Below, one piece after another: positions 20,847-30,867 of a stretch of DNA of 64,000 nt (position 1 is its first letter; every line of letters begins with the position of its first letter). This DNA is from Symbiodinium natans (Eukaryota > Sar > Dinophyceae > Suessiales > Symbiodiniaceae): NCBI GenBank assembly GCA_905221605.1, contig CAJNDS010002501.1:500001-564000 (forward strand). The letters are read 5' to 3'. The position numbers and the translations under genes were made by a program. The notes below the pieces were generated by a model that was not told the origin of the DNA, made no database searches, and saw only the letters and a list, made by a program, of their open reading frames with translations.

Positions 20847-21450
20847 CTGAAGATTTTTTTAGCGGCCCGAAAGCGGCACCCTAAGCCTAAATCCTAAACC
20901 CTAAACCCTAAACCCTAAACCCTTTTCCCTATGCCCATACCCTAAACCCTGAACCCTGAACCCTGAACCCTGTAAGGTTTAGGGTTTAGAGATCAATGCC
21001 CTGGATTGAAAGCCAGAAGGGGCGGCGCGTTTGTTTCTAAGGGTTTGCAGGAGGGACGCTTAAAAGAAAACCCTTAGCAATTTCGGGGGCTAAAAGAGGG
21101 ACCCTGTAAAAGGGGCCCTCAGAGCTACTTGAGGTATATAGGGAGGGGAGCGGGGTTTAGGGTTTAGGGCTCGTTTTGTAGGGGTAGTACCCCTGGAGAG
21201 TCGCAAGTGTCTGGCAGTCAGCCCCAAAAGCAGGCAACCCTGCACTCTAAACCCATGTCTTTGCGAAAATTGGGGTTCATGTAAATCCCAGCCCAAGAAC
21301 CTTCAGGGTTTAGGGTTTAGGGTTTGGGGTTTAGGGTTTAGGGTTTAGGGTTTAGGGTTTAGGGTTTAGGGTTTAGGGTTTTCTCGAAATCCTTAAAAAC
21401 CAGCCCGAAACCCACCAGCCCTCATCAATTATGACCCCAAGCCCCGCAAG

Positions 21451-21655
21451 GGCTTCGGGATTTGCATGGTTTACGGCTTGTCGGCCCTGAAGTTTAGCAA
21501 CAAGCCGCAAGCCCCAAAACTCCCACCTCAAACCCTAAACCCTAAAACCTACAGTCGCTGGGGCGCTGGGTCCCAGCGCATCGTCACCCACGCCGCGTCC
21601 GAGAACCTGCTGGTCGGATGCGCGGATCGACTTGGGTATCTGACTGGGCATGGAG
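21451..21655 (+). CDS. Two plus-strand exons joined by a GC-AG intron, beta-propeller-like
   Basis: Exon 1 (21451-21506) reads GFGICMVYGLSALKFSNK. Exon 2 (21555-21655) reads RWGAGSQRIVTHAASENLLV then GCADRLGYLTGHG, with acceptor ACCTACAG and donor GTTCTT. A GCAAGC donor after exon 1 gives matching phases (2 then 1) and a 48-bp intron containing CCCTAAA units. Exon 2 looks like alternating strands of a propeller. No family is assigned. Confidence 0.42.
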
Positions 21656-22169
21656 GTTCTTGGGTTTGGGGTTTAGGGTTTAGGGTTTAGGTTTGCGGTT
21701 TGGGGTTTGGGGTTTAGGGTTCAGGGTTCAAGGGACTAAAGGAGGGACCCTTAAAGGGACCTTAGGGGTCATTTTTGGGTTATTTTGGGGGCTACTTAGG
21801 TATATAGGGACTGTATAAGGTGTATATAGAGGAATAAGAGTAAGGGCCCCTTGGAGGCGTCCCTCCTTATAGCGGATTCTTGAAGCCTTATAACCCTAAA
21901 CCCTAGAGCGTTTTTTCGCTTAGGGTTTGGGCTAAACCCTGAGTCACTTTAGGTGAGGTGTACCTAGACCTTAGACCTCCAGAAGACGGGACCCATCCTC
22001 TTGCCCAAGTCCTAAACCCCGACGACCTTGAACGGTTTAGGACCCCCGCCCTCTCAGCCACCCTAAACCCTAAACCCTAAACCCTAAACCCTAAACCCGT
22101 AACCCCTAAACCCTAACCTGTAACCCCTAGGCCCTAAACCCTGAAAGCCCTTGAAAGCCGCGGTGTCAG

Positions 22170-22231
22170 TCGGGCAGCAGGCTCTTTGTCAAGACCGGCT
22201 TCGCCCCTTTCCCGCAATCCTCAGAGCCAGG
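22170..22231 (+). CDS. Exon-like island SRLFVKTGFAPFPQSSEP, unrecognised
   Basis: An open plus-strand stretch follows acceptor-like GTGTCAG/GGGCAG and runs to GTTTTGG. Base usage is coding-like. Phase does not connect simply to the exon at 21555-21655. Confidence 0.3.
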
Positions 22232-22256
22232 GTTTTGGGGTTCAGGGTTTAGGGCT

Positions 22257-22435
22257 AGGGTTTAGGGTTTAGGGTTCAGGGTTCAGGGTTCAGGGTTCAG
22301 GGTTCAGGGTTCAGGGTTCAGGGTTCAGGGTTCAGGGTTCAGGGTTCAGGGTTTAGGGTTTAGGGTTTAGGGTTTAGGGTTTAGGGTTTAGGGTTTAGGG
22401 TTTAGGGTTTAGGGTTTAGGGCTAGGGTGTGGGGT
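22257..22435. repeat. TTCAGGG block merging into TTTAGGG block
   Basis: About 11 uniform TTCAGGG units (22277-22352) are followed by about 10 TTTAGGG units. Confidence 0.9.
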
Positions 22436-22766
22436 TTGGGGTTTGGGGTTTAGGGTTGTGGGCCATGGGGTTATTCAGTAGTTCACCCCAAGCACAGACT
22501 TAATGACCGGCCACAAAGACCTAGGGTTAAGGAAACCTTCCGCAGGGTTGAGGGTTGGGTTTCGGGTTTAGGGTTTCGGATTTAGGGGCTTAAGGGGTTT
22601 GGGTACAAAAATCATGTCTAGGGAGAAGCTGAAGCCTCGAACAACCCTAGACCCGAAACTTTACCTAAACCCTAAACCCTAAACCCTAAACCCTAAACCC
22701 TAAACCCTAAACCCTAAACCCTAAACCCTAAACCCTAAACCCTAAACCCTAAACCCTAAACCTGGC

Positions 22767-22864
22767 TGGGAGTCTGAGAAGATGCGCACCATCGCCGGCA
22801 CGCAGCTCGAGGCAGCCGGACAGAAGGCAGCGACGAAACAAGACCTCCGCGCCGTTTCACGAGG
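22767..22864 (+). CDS. Exon-like island SEKMRTIAGTQLEAAGQKAA and onward
   Basis: The helical, GC3-rich stretch continues TKQDLRAVSR. It lies between a C-strand (CCCTAAA) array on the left and a G-strand (TTTAGGG) array on the right. A GCAAGG after it could be a GC donor. A weaker minus-strand frame also exists. Confidence 0.35.
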
Positions 22865-22976
22865 GCAAGGGTTTAGGGTTTAGGGTTTAGGGTTTAGGGT
22901 TTAGGGTTTAGGGTTTAGGGCTTAGGGTTTAGGGTTTAGGGTTTGGGGTTCAGGGTTCAGGGTTCAGGGGTTCGGG

Positions 22977-23072
22977 TTGGGATTATACTAACAGTGCTTA
23001 ACTTTGATTCTAGCACCCCCTATGATAATCCCTTTGGATTAAGGACTAGTAGTATAAGGGGGAACATCCCAA
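22977..23072. mobile_element. MITE, family 1
   Basis: TTGGGATTATACTAACAGT and the right end AGTATAAGGGGGAACATCCC pair as inverted repeats; the left end lacks the GTTCCCCC part. Confidence 0.7.
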
Positions 23073-23464
23073 GGTTATGGTGTATGTGAGCCCTCAAGCC
23101 TACAGCCCCCAAGCACTAGGACGCCTGACCCCAAACCCCAAACCCTAAACCCTAAACCCTAAACCGAGACTGAATCCTGGGCCTTGCAGCATCCGAACAT
23201 CCGTCTTGAACGCCCGAAGCCGCAATTCCGCAGCCCAAACCCTAAACCCTAAACCCTAACCCCTAAACCCTAAACCCCAAACCCTAAGCCCTAAACAAAG
23301 AAGCCTGTGTATGATCCCAAAAATGAACAACGAAACCTGACACCCAGAACCTGAAGCCCTCAATCGGAGACCTGGAAATCCGGTTTAGGGTTTAGGGTAA
23401 CCCAAAAATCTTAGCATTGACCTCGAAATTTCAGCCCCCCCAAAGCCTTCTTCTAGATACCAGG

Positions 23465-23632
23465 GTCCAAAACCCAAAACCCAAAACCCAAAACCCAAAA
23501 CCCTAAACCCAAAACCCAAAACCCAAAACCCAAAACCCAAAACCCCAAACCCAAAACCCCAAACCCAAAACCCAAAACCCCAAACCCAAAACCCAAAACC
23601 CTAAACCCTAAACCCTAAACCCTAAACCCTAA
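23465..23632. repeat. (CCCAAAA)n then (CCCTAAA)n array
   Basis: A uniform CCCAAAA heptamer block of about 120 bp passes into CCCTAAA. Confidence 0.9.
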
Positions 23633-23799
23633 ACCGGCCGAAGGACGTAGGGGAGGACTCCTCGGGGCGGAAGGTCTGGGAGACATTCCTTGGCTTTAGG
23701 GCTTAGGGCTTAGGGTTTAGGGTTTAGGGTTTAGGGTTTAGGGTTTAGGGTTTAGGGTTTAGGGTTTAGGGCTTAGGGTACCCAGATCTTCCAAAACCC

Positions 23800-24065
23800 C
23801 ATATACCCTAATTCATAATAAGAATCCTTAGTATAAATTAGGGTATATTCCTTAATTAAGGGGTTTTGGAAGATCTGGGTAGCTTAGGGCTATTGAAGGG
23901 TTTTAGGCTTCAGCCCCCTCTCTTACTCAATAATAACCAAGTTTCCTAAATACTACTCCCTAAGGCTCCCTAAGCCTCCCTAAGGTTCCTCAGGCACCTA
24001 CCCCCCCCCCATGAACCCCCTCCCTTAAGGACCCTATAGTTATGTAGCCCTTCCAGGGATTCTCT
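23800..24065. mobile_element. Inverted-repeat element(s), including a family 6 hairpin
   Basis: CTACCCAGATCTTCCAAAAC at 23778 and its complement at 23862-23880 form a hairpin. To the right, CTAAGGTTCCTCAGGCACC and CATGAACCCCCTCCCTTAAG match family 6 arms. Confidence 0.5.
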
Positions 24066-24414
24066 ATCTAGGGCCTCAGGGGGGCTAGGGTTTAAGGTTT
24101 AGGGTTTAGGGTTTAGGGTTTAGGGTTTAGGGTTTAGGGTTTCGGGTTTAGGGTAAGGGTGCCCGAAAACCCCGGACCTTATGCCACAACACCCCCTCAG
24201 CATCCCCGCACGATGTATCCACAGCTTTGGTCTCCATTCAGGGTTTGGGGTTTAGTGTTTAGGGTTTGGGGTTCAGGGTTTGGGGTCTAGTGTTTAGGGT
24301 TTGGGGTTTAGGGTTTAGGGTTTAGGGTTTAGGGTTTGGGGTTTAGGGTTTGGGGTTTAGGGTTTGGGGTTGTTGGCTCATAGGCTTTCAGGCTTTCAAG
24401 GCTTGGAATGCTCA

Positions 24415-24621
24415 GAGCTCCAAAAGCTTGGCGTGCTGCCATCTCTGGTCGTGCAGGTATGTCTCTGGCTTGGGTTGCTTGTCGGGGTGGTGCCTCACTG
24501 ACAATCGACGGAAAGCGCGCTTTGCGTCCACCCTAACCCTAAACCCTAAACCCTAAACCCTAAACCCTAACCCGAAACCCTAAACCTGGTAACTCCCAAG
24601 GCATCCTTGCCCGCAGACATT
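24415..24621 (-). CDS. DnaJ (Hsp40) J-domain, two exons separated by a repeat-only intron
   Basis: Exon 1 (24586-24621) reads MSAGKDALGVT. Exon 2 (24532 down to at most 24415) reads VDAKRAFRRLSVRHHPDKQP. The pair gives the J-domain helix II and the diagnostic HPD loop that stimulates Hsp70 ATPase. Phases 2 and 1 join to give Arg. The intron (24533-24585, 53 bp) is made only of TTTAGGG-like units, begins GT and ends AG; reading through it meets a stop. The 3' end of exon 2 and helices I and IV were not placed. Confidence 0.6.
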
Positions 24622-25196
24622 CTCACATATGCGCCATTCCCGAACTCCCTACTGAGAACCACGCCAAGCAGAATATTTTCCTTAATATTCTTCGAGGATG
24701 ACCCCTTAAGGGCTTTTTAGGGCATCTTGACAAAGAGTGCCCAAACCCAAGGGCACAACCTTGGGGGTTTAAGGACCCTAAACTCCTAAACTCTGAAGCC
24801 TAAACTCTCGAACCCCTGACCTAAGCCCTAACTTAGGCCAAACAACTTCAGGCAAGGATGCCTGCAGTGGCTTCCCTTTTAAGCTGTTCAACAAGAGTAT
24901 ATAAGGGAAGGAAGTGGGAAAAAAAAGGGTCGTGTGGGCGGTCTTTACCCTAAGCCCGATAAACCCAAAACCACACATGGCAGTGAGGGCTAAGGGTGTG
25001 TGGGGTAAGAAAGGCGCCTTCAGGGTCGTAGTAAAGGACAAGGGGTACAGGAGCGAAACCCTGAAACCCAAATGCTTAACCAAAAGCCACGGTTTAGGGC
25101 TTAGAGTTTAGGGTTTAGGAGCCCCAAACCCTGGAACCCTCCTCGCCCCCCCTCCCTGGCCTTGCTCGCCCCCCGAAACGACCCAAGGCTTCAGGT

Positions 25197-25285
25197 CCTA
25201 AACAGGGAATACTTGGGGCTTACAGTACTTTCTCAAAAAGGACTTTAGGCCGAAGTATATAATCTTAAGGTACATGGACCCTTAA
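25197..25285. mobile_element. MITE-like element, family 2, left end shortened
   Basis: CCTAAACAGGGAATACTTGG through AAGTATATAA to GTACATGGACCCTTAA is the family order without the outer left inverted repeat. Confidence 0.6.
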
Positions 25286-25632
25286 TTTGGGCAGAAGAAG
25301 AAATCTGCAAAGCAGGACTGCCTCCAAAGGTCACCTCCAGAAGGGGACCGAACATGCCAACAACACGAAACCAAGACTTTAGGGTTTAGGGCTTAGGGTT
25401 CAAGGTTTAGAGTGTAGCAAAGCCCTAAACCCAAACCCCCCCCCCCCCCGGGCCCGCCCTCTCCCCCCAAGTGTCCCAGGTGTCCCGTGCATCCATCGTG
25501 GGTTGCCCTACTGCCACCCTCATACAGGCCATTTAGGGATAGTTAAGCCCTAAGCCCTGAACCCTGAACCCTAAACCCAACTCCCAGAGGTTATTTCATG
25601 GGGGGGTAGTATAGAGGGGGTAGTAGGGAAAC

Positions 25633-25717
25633 CCATGAATGTAATGACGAGGGTCAGCTGCGAAATGTGCTGCACACTGATGCGGCGGATGAGCGTGAGG
25701 CTCTGCCCGTCAAGGAC
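25633..25717 (-). CDS. Exon VLDGQSLTLIRRISVQHISQ, unrecognised
   Basis: This 85-bp exon continues LTLVITFM, with acceptor CCGAAGAAG and donor GTTTCC. The composition is amphipathic and coding-like. No family is recognised. Confidence 0.42.
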
Positions 25718-26196
25718 CTTCTTCGGTTTAGGGTTTAGGGTTTGGGGTTTGGGGTCTGGGGGTTTGGGGTTTGGGGTTGGTTATTTAGGGATATGCCTTC
25801 ATACAGACCAGGCCTCCCCCCCCCCCCCACCTTGCGCATTTTGACTTTAGGAGGAAGGGCATCGGCCATGATTCTCTAAACCCTAAATAAGCCCTAAGCT
25901 CTGAAACCCAAAACCCCTAAACCCTAAACCCTAAACCAAAGGGTTTAGGGAGAGGACCCCGAAAAGGAATCGGGTTACGGTTGAGGGTTTCGAGGATCGG
26001 CCTTGATTCTCTAAACCTCAAGAAAGCATATGGACCTCTGATGTAGGGTAGGGTTGCGGGCTTATGGGGTTGGGGGTTTAGGGTTTAGGGTTTAGGGTTT
26101 AGGGCGGGCAAGGCCGCGCAGGGGTCCACACCGCAGTTAGGCTTTGAGGGGTCAGTGCGAAAGGACCAAGACCCAACACACTTACTACTGTTGGGC

Positions 26197-26392
26197 CTGG
26201 GATGTGCCCCCGTATACTATCAGTCCTTAATAGGGATTATAATTACAGTAGGGGGTACCATAACCCTAAACCCTAAACCCTAAACCCTATACCCCAAACC
26301 CTAAACCCTAACCTCTAAACGCCCTAAACCCTAATAGGGGGTACCATAATCCCGAATAAGGACTGCTAATAGTATAAGGGGGAACATCCCAG
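26197..26392. mobile_element. MITE, family 1, with telomere-like insert and 15-bp duplication
   Basis: The ends CTGGGATGTGCCCC and GGGGGAACATCCCAG and the inner ACTATCAGTCCTTAATAGGG arm are intact. Inside, 71 bp of CCCTAAA-type repeat (26264-26334) sits between identical TAGGGGGTACCATAA copies (26249-26263 and 26335-26349). Confidence 0.85.
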
Positions 26393-26501
26393 CTTAAAGT
26401 CCCGATATCGGGTCATCTTCGCAAGGGTCGCCTGAATGTCGTCTGTCACGAAGCGGAAGGCAAACTTCTCATCGCATGTCCACTGGATCGGAGGCCAGCA
26501 C
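26386..26501 (-). CDS. eIF2A-like beta-propeller exon
   Basis: This 116-bp exon reads CWPPIQWTCDEKFAFRFVTD then DIQATLAKMTRYRDFKLG. WP..QW..DE...R.VT(N/D)E(V/I) is typical of eukaryotic initiation factor 2A propeller blades. The acceptor is GGATCTCAG. The right end of the MITE (26197-26392) overlaps its 3' end, and the element's GTTCCC would be the donor. eIF3b has a related but different pattern. The call is moderate. Confidence 0.42.
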
Positions 26502-27059
26502 CTGAGATCCACATGGGGGTGGGATGTGTTTAGGGTTTGGGTTTCGGGTTTTGTAGTGGAACGCTTTTTAGAAATTGTGTAGGGTTTGTAGGGGAGATTT
26601 AGGGAGAACTAGTGGTTGCAATGGCTTCTGGGGAGGCATGGAGCAACTACCACCTATTGTGCAGGCATCCGCAAAGCCCTCGCACGAGGCTAGTCCATGG
26701 CCCAGCATCATAGCTTGAAATGGGTATTTCACCCAAAAAAGGTACCCTACTGTACCCCCACTATAGTATCATCCTTCTATAGGAACCCCCTTGTCGGACC
26801 CCCCCCCCCCCCCCCCCCAATCAGTCAGCTGCTACTATTTGGGGGTCCATATTGGGGGTCCCCTAATTTAACCTAAACACCCTAAACACCCTAAACACCC
26901 TAAACACCCTAAACACCCTCTAAACCCAATTTTCGTAAACCCCCATGTCGGACTGTATCCGTCCTTTCTCGCTTTGCCCGGCCGGTGGATGTGCGATGGG
27001 TTCGTTTGCTTCAGAGACCGAGCACCCCAAAGGTACCAAAAGCCATTGCTCCGGTTGGG

Positions 27060-27200
27060 GGGTTGGGGTTTAGGGTTTAGGGTTTAGGGTTTAGGGTTTA
27101 GGGTTTAGGGTTTAGGGTTTAGGGTTTAGGGTTTAGGGTTTAGGGTTTAGGGTTTAAGGTTTAGAATTTAGGATTTAGGGCGTAGGGTTTAGGGTTTAGG
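27060..27200. repeat. (TTTAGGG)n array
   Basis: About 120 bp of near-perfect heptamers. Confidence 0.9.
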
Positions 27201-27289
27201 GTGACAGCGCCTACAGCGTGCCTTATAAAGCTTAGATCAAGAACCGCCTTCCCCAAAGAACTCCATAAACCAACTCAACACTCAGCTTG

Positions 27290-27590
27290 AGGGTCTATAT
27301 GTATACAATCATAGATATATACACACACATATATATATATATATAGACATATGTATATGTATATTCGCTTATGTTCGTACATTTTCTTGTATGTTTATAT
27401 CCTTCTAGTTCTACATTTGTATATTTAAATATTTGTTCATATTATTATTATTAATATTATTAATATTATTAATATGATTATTATTACTATTATTATTATT
27501 ATTATTATTCTTATTATTAGTTTTATTATTATTATTATTATATATATATATAGATATATATGTATATGTATATTTGTGTGTGGTGTCTGA
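27290..27590. repeat. AT-rich microsatellites (TA, TTA)
   Basis: TATATA tracts and a (TTA)n block (about 27438-27540). The Asn-rich open frame here is an artefact. Confidence 0.85.
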
Positions 27591-27795
27591 ATATTTGGCT
27601 TTAGGGACTAAGTTTTTCATTCAGGGCTTGAAAGAGCTTCTTGCATAGTGACCTTACCCCGAGTATGCACCATTGAGTCCGCAGACTCTTGGGTTCACCT
27701 TTCACTTTCTGCTCCCCCCAAGCATTCAACCCTATGCAGGGTTTAGGGTTTAGGGTTTAGAGTTTAGGGTTTAGGCTTTCAGGTGTTGGGTGAAC

Positions 27796-27889
27796 CCTAA
27801 AGCCTCATGCTGCGTCGGGCACAGAGGCGAGATGTTGGGCGCAAAGTAGCGGGCCACCGTGGACGGCACCAGGAAACCCGGACCCTTTC
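27796..27889 (-). CDS. Exon KGPGFLVPSTVARYFAPNIS, unrecognised
   Basis: This 94-bp exon continues PLCPTQHEAL, with acceptor AAACACCAG and donor GTTCAC. Base usage is coding. Confidence 0.42.
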
Positions 27890-28576
27890 CTGGTGTTTAG
27901 GTTGTGGCGTTTGAGGATGAGCGGCTTCTTTTCATGTCCCTGAGGGCCTCCATATATAACCCTAAGACCTAAGCCCTGAACCCTGAACCCTAAACTCTAA
28001 ACCCCAAACCCTTGGGCCCTGAAGTCACTACGGAGCAAGTAGGAGCATACACCACTGACCCTTGGGGTTTGGTGATGAGCGACGGACAGGCATTTGGGTT
28101 TAGGATTTAGGGTTTAGAATCAGGGTCTGCCGCAGACCTTGGGGGCAGGTTTTCTGGCTTTCTGTATAGCACCCAACGGCTACAGGCAGCCAAAGGGGGG
28201 GGGAGGGGTGGGGGAGGAGGCAGTGCATGGAAGCCTTCCGCCCAGAGCCCAAAGCGCAAAGGCGAGAGTGGATCCCTAGGCATTCAGACCCGAGAGATAC
28301 GTAGCTCTTTCAGCCTTCCCTACAAGCCTTTAACTTTGTGGACTCTCATTCTTGCGGGGTTCTTGATGTTTTGCGGTTTAGGTCGTTGGGCCCGAAGACC
28401 ATGCAATGCAAAGGTGATGGGCGTTTTGGGTCTTAAGGATTCGGATCCGGATTAGAAGACCCTGAACACTAAACCCTAACCCCCAAACCCTAAACCCGAA
28501 ACCCTAAACCCTAAACCCTAGCCCTAAACCCCAAACCCTAATCCGTAAACACTGGACCCTAAACCCCGAAAGGGAC

Positions 28577-28635
28577 CCTGGCCCTGCAGCCCAAGGTCGC
28601 ACGAGGAGCTGCAGCACCTTGGCACGCTGGATTTC
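28577..28635 (-). CDS. Exon EIQRAKVLQLLVRPWAAGP, unrecognised
   Basis: This 59-bp exon has a textbook acceptor (CATCCTCTCAG) and donor GTCCCT. Confidence 0.42.
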
Positions 28636-28687
28636 CTGAGAGGATGGTTACAGGGTTTAGGGTTTAGGGCTAGGGTTTAGGGTTTAG

Positions 28688-28690
28688 GGT

Positions 28691-28736
<46 letters not shown>

Positions 28737-28765
28737 GGTTAAGGGCTGAGGGTTGAGGGTTCAGG
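28688..28765. repeat. (TTGAGGG)n variant block
   Basis: About nine uniform TTGAGGG units lie between TTTAGGG units. Confidence 0.88.
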
Positions 28766-29091
28766 GTTGAGGGTTTAGGGTTGAGGGTTTAGGGCTTGGG
28801 GTTTAGGGTCTAGAGTTAGGGTAGGGTTTAGGATGTAGGGTGCAGGGTTTAGGGTTTAGGGCTGACTTAGGGTTTAGGACAAGCCCTGCCTTGAGTTGAG
28901 ATTTGCTATGGATGTCGTTGTTCTTTACCTTAACCCTCAGAAGTACCCTAAACCCTGGACCCCAAAACCCTAAAGCCCTAAAGCTTGAAGGCGCCCCCCG
29001 TGAATTTATTCATGTTTTTTTGCAAGGGTTTCCAAGAGCAGTTAAGCTTAGGCTGATGAACCGCTTGACCCTGAGATATCAACCCTAAACC

Positions 29092-29310
29092 ATAGATTCC
29101 TAAGTAGGGTTCTAGATAGGGTTTAGGGATTAGGGTTTACCAGGAGGGGCTCCATAGAAGCAGCCCCCAGAATGCTAAACCCATGTCATTCCTAAGTAGG
29201 GTTCTAGGTAGGGTTTAGGGATGAGGGCATAGAAGCAGCGCAAGACTGCTAAACCCATGTCATTCCTAAGTAGGGCTCTAGGTAGGGGTTAGGGATTAGG
29301 GCTTAGGGTT
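29092..29310. repeat. Irregular three-copy tandem repeat
   Basis: ATTCCTAAGTAGGG(T/C)TCTAG plus about 40 bp recurs at about 29096, 29190 and 29262 with AAACCCATGTC between copies. No gene seen. Confidence 0.75.
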
Positions 29311-29529
29311 TATATACCAGGAGGGGCTTGCTGACTGTACTGCACAAAGTTCAGGGACTTCTGAAGTAAGCTATCGTAATTATAGATAGAAACCAACTGA
29401 GACCGCTTAAGTACTACACCCCCCCTAAACCCTAAACCCTAAACCCTAAACCCTAAACCCTAAACCCCCAACTATCATGACTCGTTATTCCTGATGAATG
29501 TGCAAAACTGAGGGTTTAGGGTAGCTAGG

Positions 29530-29843
29530 CGTTGGTCCACAGAGGCCATGCGTGCGGTCGCCATACTGAGTGGGAGCCGCCGCCATAGCAGTTCGCACGC
29601 CCAGGTGCGTGAATGTCTCGGGCAGCATGCTGCCGTCTTCGGCAGGCTCAGGCTCCGGCAAGATGCGTCCCTCAGTGAAAAGCCTGCGTAGGCGGGTGAC
29701 GAAGTCGTCCCGAAGCAGCGATGTCCGGGTCCCTGACATCGAATGGTCGCACAAAGCGCAGAACCTCTGCGCCGAAATCGGCCGCGAGCCCCGCAAGCAA
29801 GATGTTCTCCAGGGGATCTTCCGATGTGGGTTGAGAGGAAGCC
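29530..29843 (-). pseudogene. Coding-like fragment with a frame switch, cut by the NRT2 duplication edge
   Basis: Two GC3-rich minus-strand frames adjoin. The right part (about 29843-29730) reads EDPLENILLAGLAADFGAEV then RFVRPFDVRDPD. The left part (about 29735-29535) reads LLRDDFVTRLRRLFTEGRIL and onward to THLGVRTAMAAA. They look like one protein piece with a one-base shift near 29730, or two adjoining exons. I do not recognise the family. The left edge of duplication unit 1 (29784) falls inside it, so unit 2 (32670-32730) carries only the right end. Repeat blocks flank it on both sides. It could be a decayed exon or an assembly indel. Confidence 0.4.
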
Positions 29844-30668
29844 AGGTTTAGGGTTTAGGATTTAGGGTGTAGGGTCGTAGCAGCCGCGACATGGAATAGG
29901 GGCTCGAGGTTTAGCAGGATTCAAAGCTTCGTGTTAGATTCCACTGCCTAAAGTTGAATGGAAGGCCTAAACCTTAAACTCTGAAGAGACAGCCCCCCAA
30001 ACAAACAAAAATTGCCCTCCCCTAGGCCCCTAGGCCCCTAAAACCCTAAACCCTAAACCCTAAACTCTAAACCCTAAACCCTCAATGTGCCAGCCACACA
30101 CAGCTAAATACGTGACCAAAGAATTTCGGGTTCAGGGCTTTTGGCTTGAAGCTGATATAGCATGGCCACGCCTTCTGCCCACGCTCCGCGCGAGCTGCCA
30201 ACGTGGACTTGTGCCGCAAGACTCAAGCAAGCAAGCTCAGGGAAAAACCTCGTTTGAGAAAAAACCCTGAGCTCCGCCGACCTGCAAACTATACAGACCA
30301 GCCAGCCTGCGCGCACACCCCACTGCCAAGAGACAAGCGGAAAACCCAACACCCCACACCACACCCAAGCCAAAACCAACCAAAAACCCGAAGCACCAAC
30401 CCAAGAAAAAACCCAAGCAAAGGAAAACCAAAGAAGACCCAGCACGAACCCCTGGCAGAGAGGAGGGCGAACAACTGGAGCAGTTGCAGGCGGCTGGAAA
30501 AGTAGCGGCCCTGTGAAGGCTCTGCAACAAACGTTGGAAGAATCCCCTTACACGAGCTTTTACGCAGGCCCTCCAGGCGCAGCGAAAGCCAACGTGGAGG
30601 GGGGGGGGGGGGGGGGGAAGTTGAGGGGCTTAGCCTCGCCCAACACAAGTACTCCTAGCATCTTCACA

Positions 30669-30773
30669 CTAGGTTGCCCAGTGACCTAGGATGAAAAAGG
30701 GTGGGGATATAGGGGAACCTAAACCTACCAAAAAGGGAATAAGGGGACTACTGGGCATCCTAGAGCATCATGC
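30669..30773. mobile_element. MITE-like element, family 3a (in duplication unit 1)
   Basis: CTAGGTTGCCCAGTGACCTA and TACTGGGCATCCTAG are inverted ends. The same element is at 33549-33653 in unit 2, so it predates the duplication. Confidence 0.7.
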
Positions 30774-30867
30774 GTAATAATAAGTTAGTTTACATAAATT
30801 ATAGGTGCAGTGCGAGAGCACGGAGGATCTATGAAGACAACATCAGCGGGACTCTCTGGAAGTGAGA

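Noticed and set aside
26100-26196. Exon continuing the eIF2A-like protein on the other side of the MITE
   Set aside because: An open, protein-like frame exists (SWSFRTDPSKPNCGV), but a consensus donor 11 bp after the acceptor makes the structure ambiguous.
30085-30648. Overlapping frames of 60-119 codons downstream of NRT2 (also 32965-33528)
   Set aside because: Lys/Pro-rich and Trp/Phe-rich frames with no conserved motif; present in both units only because the DNA is duplicated.
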